Below are positions 52,925-61,570 of a stretch of DNA of 64,000 bases, piece after piece; the stretch's first letter is position 1; every line of letters begins with the position of its first letter. A program made the position numbers and the translations under genes. Source of the DNA: Chryseobacterium elymi (lineage in GTDB: Bacteria > Bacteroidota > Bacteroidia > Flavobacteriales > Weeksellaceae); the NCBI RefSeq assembly GCF_003385495.1, contig NZ_QNUH01000017.1, positions 1 through 64,000 of the forward strand, written 5' to 3'. Under the pieces are notes generated by a model. The model saw only the letters and a program-made list of their open reading frames with translations. It had not been told where the DNA came from and made no database searches.

Positions 52925-54508
52925 ATGGACAGAAAGAAATTCATCAAAACAGGCATTCTCGCGGTGTCAGGTTTTTATTTCCTTAACTCTAACCTGTTTC
53001 AGGCCGTACAGCCCAGAATAGGGAAACAGAAAAAAGACATTATAGAGGCTCCGATACTTATTATTGGAAGCGGATACGGAGGTGCTGTTTCTGCCCTTCG
53101 GCTCTGTGAAGCAGGAAAAAAGGTCCTTATGCTGGAAATGGGCCTCAACTGGGGGGAATCCGGGATTCCGTTTTCCAATATGCTGAAGCCCGGAAAAAGT
53201 GCTGCGTGGCTTAAAAATAAGACAATTGCTCCGTTTATGAATATTTTTTCTCTGGAACCTTTTACTGGAACCCTGGACAGAATGGATTTTGATAATATAA
53301 ATATCTGGGTTGGCAGAGGTGTTGGCGGCGGCTCTCTTGTTAATGGAGGAATGGCGGTTACTCCGAAGGAAAGTTATTTCAAAGAGGTATTTCCTGATCT
53401 GGATCCTGAAAAGTTCTATAATCACTATTTTCCTTTGGTACATAAAGAACTGAAGGTAAATGTTATCGGTGAGCAATTTTTAAAGGATTGTCCTTATTAT
53501 AAATTTACTAGAGTGGGTGAAGCAGAAGCCCATAAAGCAGGCTTTAAAACCGTGCGGGTTCCGAATGTCTATGACTTTCAGTATATGGAAAAGGAATACA
53601 GAAATGAAGTCCCCCGCTCTGCTTTTAATACGGAAGTAATCTATGGAAATAATCACGGAAAGAACAGTCTGGATAAAACGTATCTTAAAAAAGCCTTAGA
53701 AACCGGAAATCTTGAGATCCTGGACCTTCACTGTGTTGAAAATATTAAGCTTAATGATGATAAAACCTATACTTTAGAAGTTCAGCAAACTGATACTTCA
53801 GGAACTGTAATTTCTGATAAAGTATTCAATTGTAAAAAACTGATTCTTGCCGCAGGAACGATGGGAACTTTAAAACTGCTGCTACATTCTAATGCAGTCA
53901 ATGGTTTTCCAATTCATGAACAGATTGGAAAAAACTGGGGAAACAACGGTAATTTTATGACCGGCAGAAACTGGGTAAAGCCTTTATCAGGCGGAACAGG
54001 CGCCAAACAGTCGACCATTCCTGTGGGTGGTATAGATAACTGGGACGATAAGGAGCATCCTTTTTTTACAGAAATCGCCCCGCTTCCGATGGGAATGGAT
54101 GTGGCAACGGCATTGTATCTGCTGATCAACCGGGTGGATAAAAAGGGAGAGGTTTCTTATGACAGCACAAAGAAAAACCTCAGTCTGGACTGGAACCAGA
54201 ATCATACAACTAAAATGAGGGAGAATGCTGATTATTTCATAAAAAAGATGAACAGAGCCAATGGCGGAACGAGAAGCCACTTCTTATTTAATAACGGTTT
54301 CGGCGCAGATGTGTGCTACCATCCATTGGGCGGCTGTGTTTTGGGTAAAGCTACTAATGAATACGGAAAATTAAAAGATCATGAAAATCTTTATGTTCTG
54401 GATGGATCTTTGATTCCGGGAACTATTGGTGTCAATCCGTTTGTGACGATTACCGCCATTTCAGAATACTGTATGGAAAACCTGATCACACAGAATGAAT
54501 TTGCCTGA
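52925..54508 (+). CDS. GMC oxidoreductase, cholesterol-oxidase-like
   Basis: 527 residues. The N-terminus MDRKKFIKTGILAVSGFYF resembles a Tat signal with RK. FAD motif IGSGYGGAVSALRL near residue 48, GRGVGGGSLVNGG near residue 140, and the C-terminal block CYHPLGGCVLGKATNEYG plus GTIGVNPFVTITAISE. The His in HPLGG and Asn in VNPF correspond to the catalytic His447 and Asn485 of Streptomyces cholesterol oxidase. It probably oxidises and isomerises 3-beta-hydroxysteroids or a related alcohol. No steroid pathway gene lies nearby. Confidence 0.87.
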   Translation: MDRKKFIKTGILAVSGFYFLNSNLFQAVQPRIGKQKKDIIEAPILIIGSGYGGAVSALRLCEAGKKVLMLEMGLNWGESGIPFSNMLKPGKSAAWLKNKTIAPFMNIFSLEPFTGTLDRMDFDNINIWVGRGVGGGSLVNGGMAVTPKESYFKEVFPDLDPEKFYNHYFPLVHKELKVNVIGEQFLKDCPYYKFTRVGEAEAHKAGFKTVRVPNVYDFQYMEKEYRNEVPRSAFNTEVIYGNNHGKNSLDKTYLKKALETGNLEILDLHCVENIKLNDDKTYTLEVQQTDTSGTVISDKVFNCKKLILAAGTMGTLKLLLHSNAVNGFPIHEQIGKNWGNNGNFMTGRNWVKPLSGGTGAKQSTIPVGGIDNWDDKEHPFFTEIAPLPMGMDVATALYLLINRVDKKGEVSYDSTKKNLSLDWNQNHTTKMRENADYFIKKMNRANGGTRSHFLFNNGFGADVCYHPLGGCVLGKATNEYGKLKDHENLYVLDGSLIPGTIGVNPFVTITAISEYCMENLITQNEFA

Positions 54509-54510
54509 TG

Positions 54511-55377
54511 TCAGGGCATGGATTTCACCTCAGCAAGGTACTTCCTGATATCATGTTCATGTTTTTGAGGGTATTCAAAATCAAGCTTCTGCGCCAAAGC
54601 CGTTCCCAGCTCATGTACAAGATCCGCAGCAGCGTATAGGGCATGCCAGTTATCATTAATATTGCTGCCTGAAAATGTAGCTTCTACCTGTGTCCAGAGT
54701 TCCGCAGAAAGATATTTTCTGAAAAGGCGGCCGTGTTTATTGGTCGTTATATTTTTCCAGTCGTGAAAGCTGGCAATATACCATTCGATGAGAGGAACGA
54801 GATAATCTGTCCTGATCACGTCTTCGGACATGAATTTAGCATAAAACAGATCTCCGCGTTTAAGACATTTTGCCACATAGGTTGTATCCCACCAGAAATC
54901 GTTCATTAATTGCTGAAATCTCTGTTCTGTTGGCTTCTGGATCATAACAGATTGATAGGTTGGATGCTTCAGGTCTTTAGTAAGATTGTCTTTATCAACC
55001 AGAACTTTATAGCCTACATCCCAATCTTCCGGAAGCTGCTCTTTTTGTACCTCTTTCAAAAACTCTGATTTCTGATAAAGTTTAAAATCAACCTTCACAT
55101 GATCGGCGTACAGTACCATTTTCATGGCGTGCTTTCCTTCAAAATAAGTCTCCTCTTCTTCCACTATGGAAATCGGCTCACCAAAAAGATACATCCATTT
55201 TTTATCAGTCTCATATTCCTTCATATTTTCAAAAATCAGCTCTACATCGAGGTCACTGAAATCATCTACAGGCGCATATGGACTCACCAGTGAACTGGTC
55301 AGCAGCGCAGCACGGATATCAGGATTATTTTCTGCCCAAATGATGATCTGCTTCAGTTTCTCTTCGCGTACTTTCAT
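54511..55377 (-). CDS. Aminoglycoside 6-adenylyltransferase family protein (AadS-like)
   Basis: 288 residues. Nucleotidyltransferase N-terminus with LLTSSLVSPYAPVDDFSDLDVELIF (residues 25-49): the GSx pattern is TSS here, and D-x-D is DLDVE. The helical C-terminus (HALYAAADLVHELGTALAQKLDFEYP) is typical for ANT(6) proteins. AadS-type genes are intrinsic in Chryseobacterium relatives and give streptomycin resistance in some; activity here is not shown. It converges with the GMC gene, with two bases between them. Confidence 0.85.
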   Translation of the reverse strand: MKVREEKLKQIIIWAENNPDIRAALLTSSLVSPYAPVDDFSDLDVELIFENMKEYETDKKWMYLFGEPISIVEEEETYFEGKHAMKMVLYADHVKVDFKLYQKSEFLKEVQKEQLPEDWDVGYKVLVDKDNLTKDLKHPTYQSVMIQKPTEQRFQQLMNDFWWDTTYVAKCLKRGDLFYAKFMSEDVIRTDYLVPLIEWYIASFHDWKNITTNKHGRLFRKYLSAELWTQVEATFSGSNINDNWHALYAAADLVHELGTALAQKLDFEYPQKHEHDIRKYLAEVKSMP

Positions 55378-55385
55378 GCCTTACG

Positions 55386-55805
55386 TTAATAGGATTCTGA
55401 GATTTTCACACGGTAAACGTCCAGAGAATTTCTTTTAATAGACTCCACAAAAAAACCTCCCTCTTCCGGAATAACTTCTTTCAGGTCGAAACTTTTACAG
55501 TCTCTGGGCAAACCGGAAAATACTAAAGTAAACCAGAAATCCTGCATAAACGGAACAGCTGTCCAGTTGGGATAGATCGTAATATTCTCAGCATGGATCA
55601 GCTTACTTTTATGGTCAGACTGATTATCAAGAAGGTAAGTGGAATTCCAGATCCTGATCAGGTTGCCCAAAAATGGTGATGCAGGAAAACAGCAGTGTAC
55701 AATAACCTGCTTCTCCTCTTCTATTTTGGTTTGAAGAGACTCCAGGAGTTCTTTGGCAATAACGGGCTTTACAATTACTTCTTCCACCTTTATAACAATT
55801 GTCAA
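55386..55805 (-). CDS. Hypothetical protein with an unclear start
   Basis: About 139 residues; not recognised. No ATG start fits: the frame opens with TTG at 55803-55805, inside an intergenic repeat, and a GTG is at 55785-55787. No signal peptide. Mixed alpha/beta with IVHCCFPASPFLGNLIRIW and an end rich in VESIKRNSLDVYRVKI. Its stop is 8 bases before the AadS-like gene. The repeat element may have replaced its original 5' end. Confidence 0.5.
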   Translation of the reverse strand: MTIVIKVEEVIVKPVIAKELLESLQTKIEEEKQVIVHCCFPASPFLGNLIRIWNSTYLLDNQSDHKSKLIHAENITIYPNWTAVPFMQDFWFTLVFSGLPRDCKSFDLKEVIPEEGGFFVESIKRNSLDVYRVKISESY

Positions 55806-55869
55806 TTGTCAATGGTGAATAGTCAATTTTTAGAATTTAGAATTCACAATTGACTATTCACCATTCACT
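55797..55869. repeat. Intergenic palindromic repeat (copy 2, well kept)
   Basis: GTCAATGGTGAATAGTCAATT at the left is mirrored by AATTGACTATTCACCATTCAC at the right, around the A/T-rich centre TTTAGAATTTAGAATTCAC. Shared words are found in the degenerate copy at 45502-45577. It fits a mobile-derived palindromic element of the chromosome. Confidence 0.85.
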
Positions 55870-55872
55870 TTT

Positions 55873-57378
55873 TTAATATTCTAATTCCAGTTTTTCTTTG
55901 GTATAATTTCTTACCTTTTCAGTTAGCTCCGAATTGTGGGCTAATTTCTGTCCGTAAGAAGGAACCATTTCCAGCAACTTGTCTTTCCATTCGCCCTGTA
56001 GTTTTTCAGGGAAACATTTCTCGAGAACATTCAGCATGGCATATACTGCTGTGGAGGCTCCCGGAGAAGCACCAAGCAATGAGGCTATGGTTCCGCTTTT
56101 ATTTACAACGACTTCGGTTCCGAATTCCAGTTTTCCACCATCTTTTTCATCTTTTTTAATGATCTGTACTCTCTGCCCGGCTACTTTCAGTTCCCAGTCT
56201 TCTTCTTTGGCATCTTTGATGAATTCTCTCAGGTGCTGTATTCTCTGAGACTTTGTCATCGCCACCTGCTGAATAAGGTATTTGGTCAGGGGAAGATTAT
56301 GCCACCAGGCACCAAATAGTGATCTTAAATTTTTTGTATTAACACTTTCTGGCAGATCCAGGTAACTTCCCTCTTTCAGGAATTTTGTAGAAAATCCGGC
56401 AAAAGGCCCGAAAAGAAGCGCTTTTTTACCATCAATAATTCTAAGATCCAGGTGAGGAACGGACATTGGCGGAGCATCTACTGTTGCCTGGGTGTACACT
56501 TTTGCATGATGCTTTTCTACCAGTTCCTGATTGTGACTCACCAGCCACTGTCCGGAAACAGGGAAACCTCCATACCCTTCACTTTCTTTAATATCCGAAC
56601 TGTCCAGTAGCGGAAGTGCGTAGCCTCCGGCACCAATAAATACAAAATCAGCAACTACTTCCTGCTTATGATTGTGGATTCTGTCTTTCACCTTCATTTC
56701 CCACTTCCCATCTTCTCTTGGATCAACGTCTTTTACTTCGTGGTACAGGAATACCTCAACATTAGAATCTTCCAGCAAATGTCTTCCCATTTTTCTGGTT
56801 AATGTTCCAAAGTTAACATCTGTTCCCATATCCATTTTGGTCGCCGCCATTACTTCAGACTGGTTTCTTTTGCTCATCACCAAGGGAAGCCATTCTCTGA
56901 GCTGTTCATGATCCGTGGAATATTCCATACCAGAAAACAGTGCGGATCCGGACATTTTTTCGTGACGCTTTCTAAGATATTCTGCATCTTTTTCGCCGAA
57001 TACCAGGCTCATATGAGGACATGAATTGATAAAATCTTTGGGATTCTGAATGTATCCTTTAGTAACCAGGTATGCCCAGAACTGCTTCGACATTTCAAAC
57101 TGCTCTGCGATACTTTCCGCCTTGGTAATGTCAACAGTTCCATCTGGTTTTTCAGGAGTATAATTTAGTTCACAAAAAGCTGAATGCCCAGTCCCTGCAT
57201 TATTCCAAGCCGCTGTACTTTCTTTTGCAAACCTGCCAAGCCTTTCGAATATGGCAATTTCCAGATGGGGATCAAATTCGTGAAGCAGTGTTGCTAAAGT
57301 GGCGCTCATGATTCCGCCGCCTATCAGTACAACGTCATATTTTGGCTTCGGTGTTCTGCTTGTAAGCGAGTGTGGCAT
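55873..57378 (-). CDS. mqo: Malate:quinone oxidoreductase
   Basis: Membrane-bound FAD enzyme that oxidises malate to oxaloacetate and passes electrons to quinone. 501 residues from the ATG of MPHSLTSRTPKP; the 23-residue upstream extension is unlikely. FAD motif VLIGGGIMSATLATLL near residue 18, then the Mqo signatures STAAWNNAGTGHSAFCELNYTP (about residues 55-76), FGPFAGFSTKFLKEGS, and GASPGASTAVYAML near the C-terminus. Monocistronic. Confidence 0.97.
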   Translation of the reverse strand: MPHSLTSRTPKPKYDVVLIGGGIMSATLATLLHEFDPHLEIAIFERLGRFAKESTAAWNNAGTGHSAFCELNYTPEKPDGTVDITKAESIAEQFEMSKQFWAYLVTKGYIQNPKDFINSCPHMSLVFGEKDAEYLRKRHEKMSGSALFSGMEYSTDHEQLREWLPLVMSKRNQSEVMAATKMDMGTDVNFGTLTRKMGRHLLEDSNVEVFLYHEVKDVDPREDGKWEMKVKDRIHNHKQEVVADFVFIGAGGYALPLLDSSDIKESEGYGGFPVSGQWLVSHNQELVEKHHAKVYTQATVDAPPMSVPHLDLRIIDGKKALLFGPFAGFSTKFLKEGSYLDLPESVNTKNLRSLFGAWWHNLPLTKYLIQQVAMTKSQRIQHLREFIKDAKEEDWELKVAGQRVQIIKKDEKDGGKLEFGTEVVVNKSGTIASLLGASPGASTAVYAMLNVLEKCFPEKLQGEWKDKLLEMVPSYGQKLAHNSELTEKVRNYTKEKLELEY

Positions 57379-57640
57379 AATTCTAAATTTTACATCAAAT
57401 TTCGGGAAAAGTTTTATAAATAAGGATGGGTTTAACGATTTTAACACGTCAATTTTTTGTGCTTAAATAGTTTTCTAACAGGCAAAAAAAATTCTATGGA
57501 AACTGTCAATATTATACTATCGAAATAAGTAATCGGATTATCCCTTCATTATTTATTATAACTTTTATATTTTAGCTTATAATTTGCAAATATCAATTGA
57601 TGAACGCTTTTTGAGATATTTGTTTTTAATATTTAATAAC

Positions 57641-59038
57641 ATGTTTGAAAAGAAAGTGTACATTCAACGACGTTCTGTGTTAAAATCGAAATTAAATTCC
57701 GGGATATTACTCTTTTTAGGTAATGAAGACAGCCCGATGAACTTTAAAGATAATATATATCACTTCAGACAGGACAGTACCTTTCTGTATTATTTTGGAA
57801 TTAACGAACCTTCACTGGCAGCCATTATCGATCTGGATGAAGATGAAACTATTCTTTTCGGAAATGAAATGAGTATTGATGATATTGTGTGGATGGGCAG
57901 GCAGAAAACGTTAGCAGAAAAAAGTGCAGATTTCGGCTTATCAAATATTCTTCCGCTGGATCAGCTCGACATTTACCTTAAAAAATACCAGGGAAAAAAC
58001 CGTACCGTTCATTTTTTACCCCCTTACCGTCCGGAAAATAAAATTAAACTCACAAATTGGTTTGATATCCCTATGGACCAGTTGAAAGAACGTTCGTCAC
58101 TAAGTTTCATAAAAGCTATTGTTGCACAGCGTTCAATAAAATCGGCTGAAGAAATTGCAGAGCTGGATCGTGCAGCATCGATATCAGCCGACATTCATCT
58201 ACTGGTGATGCAACAGGCAAAACCAGGAATGTATGAGCGTGAACTTGCTGCAAAAATACAAAGCGAAGCATTGGCTTCAGGAGGTAATCTGGCTTATCCT
58301 GTCATTCTAACGGTTCAGGGTGAAATCCTGCATAATCACTATTATGGCAATCAACTTAGGGAGGGTCAATTAGTCTTAAACGATTCCGGAGTGGAAACCG
58401 CTTTAGGATATGCCGGAGATCTTACCCGTACTTTCCCTGTAGGCAAAACATTCAGTGCAAAGCAAAAGGATGTTTATGATATCGTACTCAGTGCCTATCA
58501 TCATGCAAAAGGTCTTTTGGCACCTGGTGTCAGGTATCTGGATGTTCATTTGGCTTCGTGCAAAATACTGGCACAGGGCTTAAAAGACATCGGCCTGATG
58601 AAGGGTAATATAGAAGATGCTGTACAGGCTGGTGCCCACGCTATGTTTTTTCAGTGCGGTACAGGCCATATGATGGGTCTGGATGTTCATGATATGGAAG
58701 ATCTAGGTGAGCAATACGTAGGATATACTGATGATCTCGTTAAAAACACTACCCAGTTTGGCCTTAAATCTTTAAGGTTGGGTAAAGCACTGGAAGCAGG
58801 TTATGTGTTAACCATTGAACCGGGTATTTATATTATCCCGGAACTTATCGACCGTTGGAAAGCATCTAAGCAATTTGCTGAATACATCAATTATGATACA
58901 CTGGAAACATTCAGAAACTTTAGCGGCATCAGGGTGGAAGATGATTTTCTGATTACGGAAAGCGGAAGCAGAATGTTGGGTAAACATTTGGCTTTAACTA
59001 CTGAAGAAATCGAATCCATCAGGAGCCAAGCTTATTAA
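57641..59038 (+). CDS. Xaa-Pro aminopeptidase (aminopeptidase P, M24B)
   Basis: 465 residues from ATG 57641; an in-frame ATG 57 bases upstream gives an unlikely hydrophobic extension. N-terminal domain with RRSVLKSKLNSGILLFLGNE, then the pita-bread fold. The dinuclear metal ligands are complete: Asp in LNDSGVE and YAGDLTRTFP, His in GTGHMMGLDVHD, Glu in TIEPGIYI and RVEDDFLI. It cleaves N-terminal residues before proline in the cytoplasm and would act on Pro peptides taken up by POT transporters. Confidence 0.94.
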   Translation: MFEKKVYIQRRSVLKSKLNSGILLFLGNEDSPMNFKDNIYHFRQDSTFLYYFGINEPSLAAIIDLDEDETILFGNEMSIDDIVWMGRQKTLAEKSADFGLSNILPLDQLDIYLKKYQGKNRTVHFLPPYRPENKIKLTNWFDIPMDQLKERSSLSFIKAIVAQRSIKSAEEIAELDRAASISADIHLLVMQQAKPGMYERELAAKIQSEALASGGNLAYPVILTVQGEILHNHYYGNQLREGQLVLNDSGVETALGYAGDLTRTFPVGKTFSAKQKDVYDIVLSAYHHAKGLLAPGVRYLDVHLASCKILAQGLKDIGLMKGNIEDAVQAGAHAMFFQCGTGHMMGLDVHDMEDLGEQYVGYTDDLVKNTTQFGLKSLRLGKALEAGYVLTIEPGIYIIPELIDRWKASKQFAEYINYDTLETFRNFSGIRVEDDFLITESGSRMLGKHLALTTEEIESIRSQAY

Positions 59039-59140
59039 AAATTATGCAGTCCCTTCAGATGCAAGCATTTGACTTATTCACAGGTGGTATTCTTTTTCAG
59101 AAGAATCAAATCATGAATATATGGTAAAAACCTAACAAAA

Positions 59141-59172
59141 AACCGTTATTACATTCAAAGAGCAATAACGGT
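59141..59172. terminator. Bidirectional terminator
   Basis: Stem AACCGTTATT/AATAACGGTT with a 12-base loop and A/T-runs on both sides, between the aminopeptidase and gpsA. Confidence 0.82.
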
Positions 59173-59207
59173 TCATTATTTTTTTAAGCTGTATTAAACC
59201 ATATAGC

Positions 59208-60248
59208 TTAATTCAATTTTGCTGTTAATTTTTTAAACTGTTTTTCTGCATTTTTGCCTTCATAAAGAATGGCATAAATCGTATCAATGATCGGAAGCTT
59301 CAAATGTTTTTGCTTCGCTGTTTTATAAATGGAATCTGCAGCATAATATCCTTCTGCTACCATGTTCATGGACTGGATTGCAGATTTTACGGTATATCCT
59401 TTTCCGATAAGGTTTCCTAAACTTCTGTTTCTTGAGAAGAGAGAGTACGCTGTTACCAGAAGGTCACCCAGATAAGCACTTTCATTAACATCTCTTGGAG
59501 CTTCGTATACGGCTTCCAGGAAGATTTCCATTTCACGGATCGCATTGGAAACGAAAACAGCCGTAAAATTATCCCCATAGCCAAGCCCGCTTGCTATACC
59601 CGCCCCGATCGCAAAAATATTTTTAAGGATGGCACTATACTCATTTCCTAAGATATCTTTACTGGAATGTACTTTGATAAAATCTGAACTGAAAATTTCT
59701 TTCAGCTTGTCTGCCGTTTCATCCTCCACGGCAGCAACAGTAAGGTAAGAAAGTCTTTCCATAGCGACTTCTTCTGCGTGGCATGGTCCTGCAATAACAG
59801 CCTGGTTTCTGAAACCTATCTTAAATTCATCTCTTAAATAGTGAGCTACCACATCATTTACTTTAGGGATGATCCCTTTAATGGCAGAAACAAAGATCTT
59901 ATCACCATATTCACAGGTCATTTTATCCATGGTATCCGACAGGTAAATGGAAGGTGTTGCCAATACGATCACATCGCAGGCACTCACCAGTTCGTTGATA
60001 TCTGTTGTAAGTTTTAGACTTTTAAGATTAAAATTAACTGCTGTAAGATAAGAAGGGTTGTGTCCACGGAGTTCAATAGCTCCCTTCACGAATTCACTTC
60101 TTACACACCAGTGTACTGTTTTACAGTTTTCAACAAGCATTTTTACGATAGCGGTCGCAAAACTTCCGCTTCCTACTACTCCTACAGAAATGTCTTTCTT
60201 ATTCTTTTTTGGATTAGAAGATTCTGAAATTATTTTCTTTTTAGCCAT
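59208..60248 (-). CDS. gpsA: Glycerol-3-phosphate dehydrogenase (NAD(P)+)
   Basis: Reduces dihydroxyacetone phosphate to sn-glycerol-3-phosphate for phospholipids. 346 residues from the ATG of MAKKKIISESS; the upstream extension runs across the promoter box. NAD motif VGVVGSGSFATAIVKML near residue 25, VLATPSIYLSDT, AVIAGPCHAEEVA, and the catalytic Lys in AILKNIFAIGAGIASGLGYGDN. A Lys/Ser-rich N-terminal stretch of about 20 residues precedes the Rossmann fold. Confidence 0.95.
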   Translation of the reverse strand: MAKKKIISESSNPKKNKKDISVGVVGSGSFATAIVKMLVENCKTVHWCVRSEFVKGAIELRGHNPSYLTAVNFNLKSLKLTTDINELVSACDVIVLATPSIYLSDTMDKMTCEYGDKIFVSAIKGIIPKVNDVVAHYLRDEFKIGFRNQAVIAGPCHAEEVAMERLSYLTVAAVEDETADKLKEIFSSDFIKVHSSKDILGNEYSAILKNIFAIGAGIASGLGYGDNFTAVFVSNAIREMEIFLEAVYEAPRDVNESAYLGDLLVTAYSLFSRNRSLGNLIGKGYTVKSAIQSMNMVAEGYYAADSIYKTAKQKHLKLPIIDTIYAILYEGKNAEKQFKKLTAKLN

Positions 60249-60265
60249 AATTGGAATGTGAACTG

Positions 60266-60273
60266 CAAATATA
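60266..60273 (-). promoter_or_regulatory. Promoter -7 box (TATATTTG) for gpsA
   Basis: TATATTTGCA on the minus strand, 18 bases before the gpsA ATG. It lies inside the longer reading frame, so it supports the shorter start. Confidence 0.55.
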
Positions 60274-60427
60274 TTAAAACAAAGACGGAACGCAGACTTT
60301 GAGGCTATGATAAAAAGCCACTTTCTGAAAAAATTAACACTTGAACACAATTAAATGTCTAATCAGACGTTAAATACAGAAAAAACTAAGTTTTCTTTAA
60401 AAATATCCTCCAAAGAGTATTTTTAAT

Positions 60428-60435
60428 TAAATTTG
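60428..60435 (+). promoter_or_regulatory. Promoter -7 box (TAAATTTG) for the M23 peptidase
   Basis: TAAATTTGCA, 40 bases before ATG 60475. No clear -33 TTG. Confidence 0.5.
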
Positions 60436-60474
60436 CACGCTTAAACTGTTTTGTAATATACTAAGAGAAGAAAA

Positions 60475-61503
60475 ATGAAGAAATTTCTAAACAGCAAGAA
60501 GAACGTGAATGTTCTCCTCGGAGGACTTTTGCTAGTAGTTTTTGCACAGGCGATCTTCATCGCCAGATTATTTTCTGAGAAAGATGACAAGAAATATGAA
60601 GTGAACCTTGTCAAAATAAACACAGAGAAAGACAGTGTAGATTATCTAAAAATGAAAACAGATCTTACTTTGGTAGATCGGACTGTAGCCGAACTTAATT
60701 CATTCCTGAAATCCAAAGATATCACTAACGAAAAAGTGATGATCCTGAGTAAAGACAGTATCTCGAATTCTGTATATCTGGCAAAGCAGGCCAACCGTTA
60801 CAGCCAGTCTTTAATGAATCTTCAGAAAAAACTAATGGAAGTTCCTCTGGGAATGCCTACCGACGGATATATCTCCTCTAATTTCGGCATCAGAAAAAAT
60901 CCAATTCCTTTTAAAACCGTATTTGCTTCTGTAAAGCCCAGTGCCACAGAATCCAAACCAATGGCTGCTGCAGTACCAAAACCGGAAGTAAAAGCTGAAC
61001 CAGTTGAGAAAATCATTGAATTAACGGACAGCTACGGAAATAAAAGAGAAGTAAAAGTAATGGTGACACCAAAAGCGGCACCTGCTGCTCCGGCCCCATC
61101 ACCTGCAACTGCCTCAACTAAAGCTGTTGCCGGCAATTCTTCAGCTAAAGCCCCTGTAGAAAAGAACAATCCACCTGCTGAAGCGGACCAGATGCAGTTC
61201 CATAAAGGACTGGACATTGCCGTGGCTTTCGGTTCAGACGTGAGAGCTGCTGCTGCGGGAACAGTTATTTTCTCCGGTCAGAAAGGCGGTTACGGAAACT
61301 GTGTCATCGTTTCTCACGGAAATGGATTGGCTACGCTTTACGGTCACTTATCCCAACTGATTTCTAAAGTCAATGATAAAGTAAAGGTAGGACAGGTTAT
61401 TGCCAGATCCGGGAATTCCGGGCGTTCTACGGGACCTCACCTTCATTATGAGGTACATAAGAACAACACACCGGTGAACCCGAAATTGTTTATGAATTTA
61501 TAA
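60475..61503 (+). CDS. M23 (LytM) peptidase with Pro/Ala-rich insert
   Basis: 342 residues. One N-terminal membrane anchor (VNVLLGGLLLVVFAQAIFIA, residues 11-30), a coiled segment, then an M23 domain: GYISSNFGIRKNP (131-143), FHKGLDIA (zinc His243, Asp247), HGNGLATLYGHLS, and GPHLHYEVH (His322 and His324). Between FGIRKNP and FHKGLD lies an insert of about 95 residues, rich in Pro, Ala and Lys. In most M23 enzymes this gap is about 10. It should cut or regulate peptidoglycan cross-links, anchored to the inner membrane. Confidence 0.9.
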   Translation: MKKFLNSKKNVNVLLGGLLLVVFAQAIFIARLFSEKDDKKYEVNLVKINTEKDSVDYLKMKTDLTLVDRTVAELNSFLKSKDITNEKVMILSKDSISNSVYLAKQANRYSQSLMNLQKKLMEVPLGMPTDGYISSNFGIRKNPIPFKTVFASVKPSATESKPMAAAVPKPEVKAEPVEKIIELTDSYGNKREVKVMVTPKAAPAAPAPSPATASTKAVAGNSSAKAPVEKNNPPAEADQMQFHKGLDIAVAFGSDVRAAAAGTVIFSGQKGGYGNCVIVSHGNGLATLYGHLSQLISKVNDKVKVGQVIARSGNSGRSTGPHLHYEVHKNNTPVNPKLFMNL

Positions 61504-61536
61504 TAAATGGCTGTTAAATAGACAGTCATTTTATAA

Positions 61537-61568
61537 CAAAAACTGCCGTCACAAGACAGCAGTTTTTT
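61537..61568. terminator. Bidirectional terminator
   Basis: Stem AAAACTGCCGTC/GACAGCAGTTTT with one mismatch or wobble, loop ACAA, T-run, between the M23 and MBL-fold genes. Confidence 0.85.
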
Positions 61569-61570
61569 AT

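Noticed and set aside
52967..53476. 169-codon ORF opposite the GMC oxidase gene
   Set aside because: Shadow frame; the sense strand carries an intact FAD domain and catalytic motifs.
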